64,000 nucleotides of DNA, taken from Dermanyssus gallinae. Lineage: Eukaryota > Arthropoda > Arachnida > Mesostigmata > Dermanyssidae. The translations under genes and the position numbers were made by a program. The DNA lies in assembly GCA_003439945.1 (NCBI GenBank), contig QVRM01001447.1, positions 1-64,000 on the forward strand, given 5' to 3'. Below are positions 43,262-54,431 of this stretch, piece after piece (position 1 is the first letter of the stretch; every line of letters begins with the position of its first letter). The notes under the pieces were generated by a model. That model saw nothing but the letters and a program-made list of their open reading frames with translations. It did no database searches and was not told the origin of the DNA.

Positions 43262-43835
43262 ACATTTGGTAGTGCCTGCAGAGATTTCGTTGCATGCCTT
43301 GGAATCTTTGTTATCTTGGCGACCAGCGCTTTACGGGACTCGATCGGAGTCTCGCGGACGAGAGCGTGTAGTTGACCTCAAATATTAAGATTTGGTAAGT
43401 CAGACGATTGCGGTGGGCAAGCCATTGGCCGCCTCGGCCAATCCACTGATTTTCGAAAGTTACGTTGAGGTAATCGCGTGCCGCAGGGGTGAAGTGCGGT
43501 GACGCACCGACGTGCTGGAACCATACCCTTTCGCAAACACCTTCTGGAAAACCTTTCAACAGTCCTGTAAATTTTACGCTCAGGATATGCTATGCTTGTC
43601 CGTCCAATTTTTTAGGAAGTATGTGTAGGCCTATGAGGTAGTTGTGCACATTCCAGCTCACACATTCACAGGGAAACGACTCTGGCGTCCACGCTGGTAA
43701 GTCATAAGGGGGGGGGGGGATTCTTGCTTTATGGAGGGGTGACAAGCACAAGAGCAGGGAACTCCGCATTGGACTCTGCTTGCCGCAGAAATAAGCTACA
43801 GCTGTGGACGGTACTGCGGCTCATCTAAACGATTA
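43262..43835 (-). pseudogene. Tc1/mariner transposase relic, copy 2
   Basis: The - strand reads AVAYFCGKQSPMRSSLLLCL, then WNVHNYLIGLHILPKKLDG, then VWFQHVGASPHFTPAARDYL, TFENQWIGRGGQWLAHRNRL and, further on, SRKALVAKI. These are the linker, the first and second catalytic blocks and the NQWIGRGGP block of a Tc1/mariner transposase. The second catalytic Asp (QHDGAP) is Val here (QHVGAS), and the third block (PPRSPDL) is scrambled. Copy 1 keeps the N-terminal half instead, so the two copies complement each other in what they preserve. Confidence 0.75.
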
Positions 43836-43872
43836 CGTCATGACGAGTGAGTTATCCGGTAGAGTGGGTCAT

Positions 43873-44040
43873 CACCGAGCAAGATGGCTAAGTGGCAAAG
43901 CCTTTGCCTTGCATTTGGGAGGACTGGGTTCGAGACCCAGACCGGCCACTCTCAAATTTAGACAAGGTAAATGCCGGAGTGCATTAAAAATTAGCCATGG
44001 CATGAAAGAACCGCACACGGGCATTAGCCCTACGAAAAAA
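43873..44040 (+). repeat. tRNA-derived SINE, family 3, inside the mariner arm
   Basis: Has an A box tggctaagtgg and a perfect B box ggttcgagacc with about 35 bp between them, a unique body and a short A-rich tail (cgaaaaaa). It splits the mariner right arm between gtgggtcat and the following TATATATG, which are contiguous in the opposite arm of copy 1. No second copy of this SINE was seen. Confidence 0.65.
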
Positions 44041-44490
44041 ATATATATATATGCGTGCGCTCAATCTCGACATAGCCCTCCGGAAGACTTGAATTGCTCG
44101 GCAACCACTGATGAAATCGCCACAGATTTGGTGCCACAATGATCACGAAATCTTCCCAAATGCGCTAGGTGGGCGCTGCGAATGGTCTTAGGATTATGAA
44201 TTTGAGGTATTGGACGTGAAAACTAGTAAAAGAACTTTTGTTTTGCAAATTCTCTTCTATGTCACATCTTCTAGCCGGCGTCGTAGGTCCTTCAGAGAAT
44301 TTTCTCGCGAACACGGAGCTGTGCTTAGTATTTCTAGGCAACAACACTAGCGTCACAAATGTTGGTAATTTTACTCTCGCTCCGAAACAATATTTCTCCG
44401 ACAGGTGCGCCATTGGAAAAATGTTTGCTTTAAAAAGCTCTATCTTATATTTTTATATATCGAAAACTTTTCTGGTCACCCTGTGACCTT

Positions 44491-44491
44491 A

Positions 44492-44537
<46 letters not shown>
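44491..44537. repeat. (TA)n microsatellite
   Basis: TA tract 8 bp outside the right tip of mariner copy 2. Confidence 0.9.
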
Positions 44538-44543
<6 letters not shown>

Positions 44544-44655
44544 TACACGTATTATATATAAGCCATCTACCCCACTTTGCCCTGTCGACACTTCGCATTC
44601 GGTATGTACACCTAGGCACACGCTATAAAGTTGACGCCCCGCGAACGCGTTTATA

Positions 44656-45099
44656 TTGCTTGGTGTGCCGGTCGTTGGCATCTCAGTATCGAATGAGTTC
44701 GACTCGAACTGTACACGTAACACCATTGTGCATATAAGCGTGTTCATTGTCAGCCAGTTTGAGCCAGGCTACGCCTGCCTTTGTTACAAGCCTATCTGGC
44801 TGTCTATATATTTGTGTAGACTAAAATGCGAACGAAGATGTGATATCGAGCCGAATGCTGTAAACGTTCCGTCGCTGTCGATTCTACTGAAGAACAACGA
44901 CACGCGAGCGCTATTGCAGCTTGCAAGCGCTGATCTTATCGACCGTTTTTTCGATGTGACAATGAACAATCGCAGAAGTCAAATTATGTTTTTACCAAAA
45001 TGTATTGCAAGACTTAAAACAATCGATAATATGTTCGCCTGGCGTGTAGCCAGAGACTCGCACAACAAGGCCGCTTCGTGGGCGTCATTGCCTACCTAG
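44656..45099 (+). other. Unidentified 147-codon open frame with AATAAA downstream
   Basis: An open frame ends ARDSHNKAASWASLPT at 45,099. An AATAAA lies about 25 bp downstream, followed by a repeated TTCTA motif (45,139-45,152). A pyrimidine-rich gtgtag at 44,820 could be a splice acceptor. The repeated pentamer also resembles the 3' end of some LINEs. I do not recognise the protein; either a terminal exon or a retroelement end is possible, and so is chance. Confidence 0.2.
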
Positions 45100-45161
45100 T
45101 ATTCTTCTCCACCCGGTTATTCGGTAAATAAAGACGCTTTCTATTCTATTCTATAAAGAAT

Positions 45162-45162
<1 letters not shown>

Positions 45163-45202
<40 letters not shown>
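45163..45202. repeat. (TA)n microsatellite
   Basis: Forty bases of TA; a smaller tract follows at 45,245-45,262. Confidence 0.9.
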
Positions 45203-45205
<3 letters not shown>

Positions 45206-46029
45206 AAAATGCATTTATTCAATGTTATCAATCATTCTTCAATCTATATATATATATATATAGATTTAAACAAGTAGGGCGCCTAATTTTTCTCCTTTTT
45301 GGTATGCTTATCTTAGTAAAGGTAAGCTTCGTTTGTGAGCAGTCCTATGAGTGAAGGTCTCAGCTGACGCTGTGAACGAAGCGTTGATACGGGAGCAGCT
45401 GGCGGAAACGTGGTCGCTGTATATGCAGGCGACCCCGTTAAGCTTTCTACACTTTATGAGTCATTCGAGAGTCTTCAAAAGGAGTGCCATGCTACTGACG
45501 CTAGTAAAAAATGTAACGTGCTATTAGCGTATCATGTGGACTTGGCGACGTAAGCATTATAAATATTGACGGATCGCAAGAATAGTTAATTATTGATTTC
45601 CATGTCCTAGATAGCCGTCTATTAGAAAGAAACCTCCCCCGGCCTTATTCGTGTAGAATATTTGAGATAGCTATGCTCTGCTAAAAATGTATTTTGTGTG
45701 AATCCAACTCAATGCAGCTTTCGAGTAGCTGCGAAAACATAAACCAGAGTGCTTGCTTTGACTAGCGTGGTATTTTGGAGCCGCGTGTGTCCTCTTTACG
45801 CATAGGAAGGTCCTTGTGGTTAAAATATTGCCGCCCGCGGTAAAGGATGGCGGATGTTGAATGAACTGGAGCGCACGCCCCATCGTTTATACATTGCTTA
45901 TTAGGTTGTAGTGAACGCAGAAAAAAAAGAATCATTTGAACACAGTCGTAAACTTCTAGAAGATGACAGGAACGGCCTGCACGGAGCATTTGTTTCGACC
46001 CAACGTCTGAGAGGAACGTGCAAACTTAA

Positions 46030-46840
46030 ACACTGGCAAAATGATCCAATCAGTGAGGCATGCAAAAAAAGTTCGGCTGTCAGAAAAGGGATTAAGCAGA
46101 AGAAGGCTAGCGGGGCTAACCATTGATAAGTTTGCACGAGCATATAGAATAAGAGAAAGCTTGTTTAGCACGAAAAATAACCGAAAGAAAAGATGACGCT
46201 CGAAAAAAACAGCTGAGGAGATAAAGCATGTTATACAAACCCATTTTACACCATCATAAGCACTTAACTTGAACAGGATACGGGAAAGTATAAATAGGAC
46301 ACCGAGGTTATTTCTGTCATATGAAAAAGGACGTTACTGTGTGCGAACTTATAAAGAAGGGAAAGGCTTCACCTATGGCCGCAAAAAAACCGAAACAGGC
46401 TAAGAACACACCCCGACATAGTTACGGCAGACACCGGTGTGTTAAGAGAGGGCAGCTTCCATCAACATAGAAAAGAACAGACTTTTACCCTATTCCAATA
46501 AGAAATGGGCTATAGGCTAAGTAAATGTGCCGAAATGCGGGATCTATTATCGCCAGCCCAACGCCGATTTGTTCCAACGGCCATCACTTAGTGAATCATC
46601 ACACACAAGCGGAAGCTATTGCAGACAAAACTGCTCATGAAACCAAAGATTTTAAAAGTCTTAATGATGCCGTCAGACGTAAAAACGCCTTAAAAAGTCT
46701 ACCCTGGACGATGATGGATACAATGGTTTCCGAAAGGGTCTATCACTGCCAAATGCGTATAGAATCCGGATACCTTGGCACAGAAGCCCGTACGAATAAG
46801 AATCTTCGATTAAGGCACCTTAGGAATCCTTACTGAAATC
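46030..46840 (+). pseudogene. Weak LINE ORF2 relic (endonuclease-RT linker)
   Basis: The + strand reads KHWQNDPISEACKKSSAVRK, then FARAYRIRESLFSTKNNRKK and LNRIRESINRTPRL, which resembles the Jockey/CR1 linker (PWWN..I..A...K......, then KR.S....., W..I..I.....). Later, NHHTQAEAIADKTAHETKDF resembles the following block (..EKA..LA.HF). There are many stops. The match is to a general pattern recalled from memory, so confidence is low. Confidence 0.35.
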
Positions 46841-49628
46841 CTTGCTATAGATTCTGACTTATGAGCACGTTCACTGTGCCTTAGTGAACTTGCATATATT
46901 TAAAAGCTGGTGTCTAAAAGCTGGAAGACCGGAGCCAGCCAGCCAGGCGAAAGCGGTATTGGAATACTACTTTGAGCGACACTTAAATTAGAAACAAAAG
47001 TTAAACCGTGACTGCGCTGCTGACTCTTGAACAATGGAGACGTGGATGTTCCGCGTAGACAATGCGACGGGTGCTGACATCTGTCAAGCGATGAAGGAGC
47101 GCGTATGCTAAATACTCTTGACTTTGTCTTAAATGCTGTTTAATTATATCTTTAGTGTTAGCCGCATTGAGACGGTCTGTGATCTAGTGCATGTACTCCA
47201 GGTGTCACATAGTAGATGTGGATGTTTTCCGCTACTGTGTAAATATCTCCTACAGCTGCGTGTGACTTTGCAGTCAACAGCATTCGCCTCTAGCAGTACC
47301 AAAGATTGTGGCAAATGTGTTATGCCTCTATACGTATACATTCGCCCGGAAGTGTATGTATTGCAAGGTATCTCCACATTAAGGGGCAGTGTTGTACAAT
47401 ACCTGTGACTTTCGTTGGGTTTTGCTGAAAACAAGCTATACCAGGTGGGGCTGTCCATCGTTAGTGCTAGAATGGTGAAACGTTTTTATCTGTAATACTT
47501 ATGTCGTTTTTGGGGGCTGTTTTGATGTTTTCTTTACTTTTTTATTTGACTTGATTTTTGTCTCATTACCTCTTTGTCTCTATCCAAGCATATAATCTTA
47601 TTGTCTGCTTCTACTTCCCCACATGCATGGCTCACTTATTATTTAGTCATTATGCTGGACTAATGCTAAGTGAGGTAGATCATGCCTACTATTTAGGTTC
47701 GAATATTCCGTATACATTTTGTTGGTTTGGGAGACACATCAATAGACGTTTCCCCGAAAGCGGGAAAAAGATCTTTTAGCTTTTCCATCGACTTTTTACG
47801 GCAGCCAACTTAGTGTCGATTGGTAAGTCGACTACAAGAACCATATCGGCCATATAATAAGATTGTTTTTTGTTATATCTTTCCTTACGCTATGTGCCAC
47901 ACCCTGTCGCGGACCCCCAATCTGAGCGGGTATACAATGCATCTCGGATCAAAGACGCCGTCTTCAAATACCGTTTTGGGAGATATTGGAGATATCTGCC
48001 ATCCGGAGTCGCTTTTGGTGCTATATTAACAAGTCAGCACAGCTACGGATCTAGCAGCGGTGTCTATCAATGACGCTGCTGTCGTCTATCGGCGTCTTTA
48101 GGAGCACTCCTGTGTGCCTATGTGTCACGCAGAGTGCTCCGACAGTATGACTAAGTTAGGATGAGTTCACCTCACTACATCTATTTAAATGCTATTTTAG
48201 CCTATCGAGAAAAAAACTTGTTTTAGAATTATCTCGGTTAAAGGTGCATACAGCATCGCCCCATGAATGTATGTTCAGCATACACATAAGACAACAAAGC
48301 GATCAACAGTTCAATTAAGCTATCACCTGCCTGCAGACGGCATTCGTTTTTCTCAGTAACGACGAGGCATAGCAGGGCGACATGGTTAAACCCGGTCCAA
48401 GTGCCGAATGCGCATTGCTGCGGAAAGGATGCAATGCTTCCTGCAGTCTGAGCTGGCAGGTAAAAAGATTCAGCGCCAAAATGTCAACGAGACGGCTGGG
48501 CTGCTACTGATGTCGATAGACTTCAGACTTAAGTTGGCGTCGTAGTTAAGGGGGCAGAGGAAGGAACAGGGCTTCACAAGGCTCCACAGAGTATACTTCT
48601 GTATGGCTGGTCTTCAGAGCTTGAGAGAATCTAATCCCGGATCGCTTTCGTCACTAGGTGATTTGAATTCCCTATCTTACCTATACGAACGCACTGGTCG
48701 CTGCGACCTGCTTTCCTGCCACTACAACGTGAATATATTTCAGCTGTGATGCAACAGCAAGAATTGTGGGAAATCGCCTGCGAAACGATGTTCCGCTTTT
48801 TCTGTGCAATTTTTAAAGTGCAAAGTAGGTATCGTATTCTAAGGCGTTTCTGCGTCATGCGACGTCACTTTAACTGGCCAGAGACTGAGAACGTCCTCTT
48901 TACATTGACTCGTCGTCTAACGTACCTTATTCGTATTAACAATCCTGCTTTTTTGCCATTTGGCTAACGAATCCTGGAGACCACAGTAAGCTATATTGTT
49001 CGTAAGTCTGAGGTGTGCGCGAGTGCCTTTGTATATGTCGATATATAGGGAAAAGTAATACAATACATTACATGAATCGGCGTTGTTGCTCATGTTGTTG
49101 CTTCTGCTGTTGCCGCCGCCGCCGCTATCTGCAACACGGCTGTGTGTCTAGCCATTTCGCTTATGTGAATTCTGGACAGATGCTGTCAGACCTATGTGAA
49201 GCGGTTCGGCTGTCCCTCGAGGCAACGCTCGCAACAGAGCTTAGCCGTCATGGCAAAGTGCGTTTCGCAACGATATGTATTGTGGTGATGGTGGCTTCAC
49301 GTGGGGGCACGAGAAACCCTGGCGTGCACCGGTGCGGCCGTTCGTTCTCGTAGCAACGCCTCAGCCTCGCTGCCATCGTTCGTCGCTGTAGTACGTTTGT
49401 AGCCAAAGCTTTAGTCACATCGTGCGCTACGTGCGACCGCCACCAACACATGCGTCGATTTGTTTTCCAAATTTGCCTTGGGTAGCGCTTGTCTATCTGG
49501 ACGAGTTTGCGGCCTATGTCGTTGAGCCTATAAACGACGCCCTCACTTCCTTTATGGGTGAGAATTAGGTGGCACTGTGTGTTGTTGTTGTCCATGTTGT
49601 TGTTGTTGTTGTAGTAGTAGTAGTAGTG
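46841..49628. other. No gene seen
   Basis: Only short ORFs without motifs. Small GTT, CCG and TAG triplet runs lie near 49,090, 49,580 and 49,612. Confidence 0.5.
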
Positions 49629-49782
49629 TTGAGCCCGGTGGCGTAGTGGCTTAAGTCTGCGCCTCGCAACCGGAGAAGACACATAGGTGCGTGGGTTCGA
49701 GCCCCGTCTATGAAGCAATGTGAAAAACAGTTCCGTGGACGTTAGATCTAGGCTGAGGGTCAGCCCGAAAACTTTACTTTAG
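49629..49782 (+). repeat. SINE family 1, copy 1
   Basis: Has an A box tggcgtagtgg and a B box gggttcgagcccc, then the family body (tctatgaagcaatgtgaaaa, gtcagcccgaaaactttac). About 28 bp between the B box and tctatgaagc, present in the other copies, is missing here. A (TAG)n run precedes it. Confidence 0.85.
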
Positions 49783-49786
49783 CGGT

Positions 49787-49984
49787 GTCGAGCCCGGTGA
49801 CGGGATGGCTTAAGTCTGCGACTCGCATTCAAAGGAGACCCATAGGCGCGCGGATTCAAGCCCCACCGTTGCACATTTGTATTTATGGGGGTCCGTCTAT
49901 GAAGCAATGCGAAAAGCAGTCCCATGGACGTTAAATCTTGGCTGAGAGTCAGCCCTGAAAGGATTTTAGTAGTAGTAGCTGTAG
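49787..49984 (+). repeat. SINE family 1, copy 2
   Basis: Directly follows copy 1 in the same orientation. The B box has changed to ggattcaagcc, so its Pol III promoter is probably weak. It ends in (GTA)n. Confidence 0.85.
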
Positions 49985-49985
49985 T

Positions 49986-50085
49986 GTCGAGCCGGGTGAC
50001 GTGGTGCATTCGTCTGCGCCTCGCAACCGAAGGAGACACATAGGCGCGCGGGTTCAAGCCCCACCGTTGCACATTTGTATTTATG
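49986..50085 (+). repeat. SINE family 1, copy 3, 5' half
   Basis: tRNA-like head (tgacgtggtgcattcg, B box gggttcaagcccc) up to atttgtatttatg, the site of the LINE insertion. The other half continues at 52,849. Confidence 0.9.
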
Positions 50086-52835
50086 ACAGAAACATTTTCC
50101 GTTCAACGTTTCGATGTACCCGGGTATTATAGTTTTCACTGTTGCTCTCAACGAGTCGCTCGCGGTCGTCCCACAGGTGGCGTATCTGTTGTTACTGGTC
50201 CTCGCCTTGGAAACATAAATCTGCACTACTCAGAGAATAATGTTGTAGTCCTTTCGTCATCCACACTTTTGTTGATTGCCATGTACAGCAGTGCTAACTC
50301 GGGAAGCGGTGACAGTACAGACCAATTACTGGAGAAGATTAGCATTGCTATACCTCAATTGTCGGCTGGAGCAAGACCCTCCGAGTGAACGGACTACCGC
50401 TCTGTTAGAGTCACTCGATGCATACGGCTTGTGGGTGCGTACCGATAGGGGCACCCCCACTTATTATGCCGATGCCAACCTGCAACGGGTTGGCTCTATG
50501 GGAAGAACGGGATGCTCAACAATCGACATTTTTGCAACTTCAGCCCCACCAAATTGTGTGACATATGAAGGGCCGGCTTTCCACGTCTTACTGACGGGGA
50601 TTAGGAAACATATCCCCGTGGCTCTCAAGCTCTCTATTGATTCGATTAGTGCTAATAAACGACGCACCGGCGTAGGGAAGCGCCTTGATAACAACATGGT
50701 TATTTCGCTGCTTTCTCGGATTAACCCGGACAGGCTACAGCACGGCCCCCTTGATGAGGCAATAGCTGAAGTCACCAGCCTCATTATAAACGCAGCTTCT
50801 AAATCACTTCCAAATATGCGGCGCTCTCCACGCTGGTACGAGAGTGATTGCTTTGCGCTGAGGCAAATTCTACTTAGAGCCCTCCACCAATCGTCATATG
50901 ACCCAGCTGCGGCGGCTATTTACTCAATCACACGACAACATTATCGGAAGCTTCAAGACCTTAAGAGGCGGTCATTTGCTGACCATCAAGAACGCCTCCT
51001 CATACTAAAAGCACAACAAGAACCCCACCTCATTATACGACAGCCTCACAAGTTACGAAGTTTATGTCCAATCCCATCTGAAAAACTCTTGGGCCACTTT
51101 CAAGCAGCTTTCACCCACGCGGATACGGTACCTCTCGAGATTCCTATTTCGTACGAGCTCGAAACTCCCGAGAGATTTTTCTCTGAGGCTCTTGATGAAC
51201 CGTTTAGTCTAGACGAAGTCAATCTTGCCCTCGCTCGTATACGAAATAACAAGGCATTCGGGCCAGATCTTGTAAGGAATGAACACCTTCGGCAGGGACA
51301 TCTCCTCGTGCCTATATGGCAGTCACTTTTTAACAGATGCCTCTCTGAGGGCGCTCTGCCAGCCAAGTGGTATGAATGTCTTCTTAAAGTAATTCCAAAA
51401 GGAAAAGGAGATCCTTCGGACCCTGCTGCGTGGCGGCCGACATCAAAAAGAAGTTGTGTCTACAAACTACTCTCAAGCATACTGACAAGACGTCTCACGG
51501 ATTTTCTGACAGCACTGGGGTTTCTTCCAGATGAGCAGCATGGCTTCAGGACCGGGCGTTCCACTATCTCAGCCTGCGAAGTACTTCTCGAGCAGATCAC
51601 AATCTCATTAAACCGGAAAAAACTCCCGTTGTTTGCGGTTTTTATTGATTTAAAATCTGCCTTCAACATCGCACCCCGTAACATTGTGTTAAAGAAGTTG
51701 GGACAGGCCGGAGTCGGACCGCGAATGCTCACTCTACTCTGCGCACTTCTAAGGGCTAGCCAAATTATCCTCGATGATGGCGTGTGCGAGCATAACACGT
51801 TTGATCAGACGACTGGGTATCCGCAAGGCGACAATCTCAGCCCATTGCTATTTATAACGTTACTCAGTGATCTGCCACGCATCATGAAAGAGCAGCACTC
51901 AACGGTCATGATCCTGCTCTACGCAGATGATCTAGTAATATTCAGCAGAATCCGTACTGACCTGCAGGCTGCTCTTTGCACACTGGATGAATATTTCTCG
52001 CAGAATGGCCTCATAGTAAACGTGTCAAAAACCAAGGCTGTTAAGTTTCGGCGTGGCGGGCAACGAGCCCGCGCAGATAAACTGCGATTTCACGGTGAGC
52101 AAGTGCAGTTTGTAGAGACCTTTTGCTATCTCGGGTATTTTCTCGTCTCGAGGTACAACTTTTTCACAGCATGTAACTGAGCGTTGTAGAAAAGCACTTA
52201 TCGCGGCAGCGGGTATCAGAAACCCAACACAGTTGTCCGTCCAGACGGCCATGACATAATTTACGCTCAAAGTGGCATCCGTAGCTGCATACGGAATTCA
52301 AGTGACATGGAAACATCTTAGCACTTCGCAGTTATGGCAGTTGAATAGGGTGAAGCCAGCCTTCTTGAAGCGAGTACTTGGCCTTCCGTCAAATTTGCGC
52401 AACAGATTAGTGTACATGCTCGCGGGTTCAGTATCATTTATTGATGAACTCGTAGACCGCTTTAATTTGCCGCAGTCAGTCGCTCTGGAAACGTTTCGGC
52501 ATGAGTATTCTCAAAAAGTGTCTCTAATTCCCAGAGAGTTTTATCTATCACCAGCTATGACTAACCAGGCCTGGAAGGACGCTCTCCGGCCATGTCGTCA
52601 CCTCACTACTCGCTACAGTGTTCACGGATTTCATCATCTACTATGCCGGTCTGCTGGGTTTCATTAACCCAAGGAGGACTGCAGATGCCGTCGTTGTGGC
52701 GGCCCATGTCCCCTCTACCACCTACCTGATTGTACGGAATCCGTGTCGCTTTCTTAGCTTGAGCGAGAATGCTCATAACTCATTTTACCATGTTCGTATT
52801 TACATACCCAAACAGGGTGCATTTTAAATAAATAA
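50086..52835 (+). mobile_element. 5'-truncated LINE inserted in a SINE
   Basis: A 2,750-bp element on the + strand lies between exact 13-bp duplications (atttgtatttatg at 50,073-50,085 and 52,836-52,848). It starts inside the endonuclease and ends in a short AAAT-type tail. It belongs to the family of the LINE at 9.8-14.2 kb. Removing it rejoins a complete 198-bp SINE. Confidence 0.92.
50093..52760 (+). pseudogene. LINE ORF2: endonuclease fragment and full RT, several lesions
   Basis: The endonuclease part reads VARGRPTGGVSVVTG and YSENNVVVLSSSTLLLIAMY; a small deletion near 50,375 removes the GD of the catalytic GDxN block (NCRLEQ remains) and shifts the frame. The main frame (50,276-52,180) has STIDIFATSAPP, RNNKAFGPDLVRNEHL, LKVIPKGKGDP, motif A VFIDLKSAFNIAPR (the second acidic position is Asn), motif B GYPQGDNLSPLLF, motif C LYADDLVIFSR and KTKAVKFRRGG. 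A frameshift near 52,130, a TAA at about 52,257 (AMT*FTLKVAS) and a stop at 52,667 follow. The C-terminal Cys motif CRCRRCGGPCPLYHL is still readable near 52,690. Inactive. Confidence 0.85.
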
Positions 52836-52848
52836 ATTTGTATTTATG

Positions 52849-52946
52849 GGGGTCCGTCTATGAAGCAATGCGAAAAACAGTCCCGTCGACGCTAAATTTT
52901 GGCTGAAGGTCAGCCCGAAAACTTTACTTTAGTAGTAGCAGTAGTA
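52849..52946 (+). repeat. SINE family 1, copy 3, 3' half
   Basis: Continues the SINE body (gggggtccgtctatgaagca ... cagcccgaaaactttac) after the LINE and its target duplication, ending in (GTA)n. Confidence 0.9.
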
Positions 52947-53118
52947 GTCGAGTCCGGTGGCGTGGTGCATTCGCCTGCGCCTCACGACTGGGGGAGACAC
53001 ATAGGTGCGCGGGTTCGAGTCCCACCGTTGCACATTTGCTTTTTTCATAGGGGTCCGTCTCTGAAGCAATGCAAAAGACAGTTTTGTGGACGTTAAATCT
53101 TAGCTGAGGTATTATTAC
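52947..53118 (+). repeat. SINE family 1, copy 4
   Basis: Head-to-tail after copy 3, with a good B box gggttcgagtccc. The 3' part stops after cttagctgaggt, so the cagcccgaaaac end is lost. Confidence 0.85.
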
Positions 53119-54430
53119 TTTTGAAAAAAAACGAAAGTTTTTTTTTAATGTAAGCATAGTAGTTGTCGTTGTTGTTGGTGTTGTTGTTGCTGTGTTAACA
53201 TAGATAAACATCAAATAATCTTTCTTCATATAAACCTACTTTCTTGATTTTTATTCCAGGTATACAGTCTTTTAGTGGCCACTGCGGCAGCCGGCCGTCG
53301 TCGCATTTACGCAATTACTACTCCTGGCGTTTCACATATGCTGCTGACAAACTAATTACACAAACCGTAGCCAAACTTGACGGGCATGACACTAAATTAT
53401 TAGTTTTACTAGTACTTCGCGCCACGGTGAACAGATGAGTCACATTTGAAAGGCGTTCCTTTTTGCGCGAACTAGGCTGTTACCTCCGCTTGTTAATTTT
53501 ATTGCTATCATAAACTTGTCTTTAAGAGGCAGTGGAACAAATTCTAGAATATATCGCTCGAAAATACCACATGGATTAAAGTCGGTTGTGAATATATTAA
53601 ATACGTATGATCGGGGCTAGGACATCGATTGTAACAACTATAATGCCTCATAATTTAAAAGTTTCAGTCAAGACTATTGTGTGATTGCCCTAGTTCCCAG
53701 CAGTGCATTTATTCGCGTTGTCCCATACGTATGAGTCTTTCAAAATAAATTGATGGTAAATGACAACTGCGCTGCTTTATGAACCTTTATCCTCTTCATT
53801 AGGACTAAGCAAAAATCGCGCGCAAAAATAGGTTTAATGCGATAATAACATCTAAATATACATTTATTTACATACATCTATGTATATCTCTATACAAGGA
53901 AAACACATCCCTCTTATATGTAAGAAAACCATACAAGTATCATTTTAATCTGACCGGACCGTCCGAATGAAATATTGTTTGACTATGTATCACTATTTTC
54001 GATACGTATACGAGATTGCACAGACCACTTGTTTCCTTTTAGGTACACTAAGGTTTAAACCAGGCGATGAGCAGGTCACCGATATTATATGCAGCCAATA
54101 TACATTAGTTTTACGGGTGTCGTGGTGAACTGTGTCTTTGGAAACTTAAAATAACACGATCGTATCGTCGGCAAAAACAATAGCTCTCTTGTTATGTGAC
54201 AGGTTCTTCGCGGTCGAAAGGACAACAATAACTTAAACACAAAGCAAAAACCGAAAACTGAACCTTGGGAAATGCTAGTGATTATATTCCTAGATTTTAA
54301 CGACATTTTTTCAATTCTGATTTGAAAGCACCCCGCTCCCGTCAAGATTCAAAGCAAGCGATTTTACTGTCTTATTATTCAGATTTAATATAAAGCAATA
54401 TATATTTATATATAGGGTTGCGCCAACTGA
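53119..54430. other. No gene seen
   Basis: A GTT-rich run lies near 53,165-53,190; otherwise AT-rich DNA without recognisable content. Confidence 0.5.
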
Positions 54431-54431
54431 C

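Larger units (their letters stand above)
42693..44483 (-). mobile_element. Tc1/mariner element with long inverted repeats, copy 2
   Basis: Left tip cacggtggcc and right tip (reversed) cagggtgaccag. The arms extend about 0.5 kb: 42,770-42,960 (cttgtttcgccgtgtgagtg, cgacgccggc) pairs with 44,265-44,400 (gccggcgtcgtagg, ctcgctccgaaac). The inner arm part gacccac near 43,158 pairs with gagtgggtc at 43,862. A decayed transposase on the - strand lies between the arms, opposite to its orientation in copy 1. The right arm carries a 168-bp SINE. TA tracts lie beside both ends (directly on the left, 44,491-44,537 on the right). Confidence 0.8.

Noticed and set aside
43873..43950. Functional tRNA gene
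   Set aside because: The A and B boxes are good, but an acceptor stem cannot be formed at the right spacing; the matching agagtgg/ccactct pair includes mariner arm sequence. Treated as a SINE head.
47133..47458. Overlapping ORFs of about 90-104 codons on both strands
   Set aside because: Neither shows motifs or splice context; chance in AT-rich DNA.
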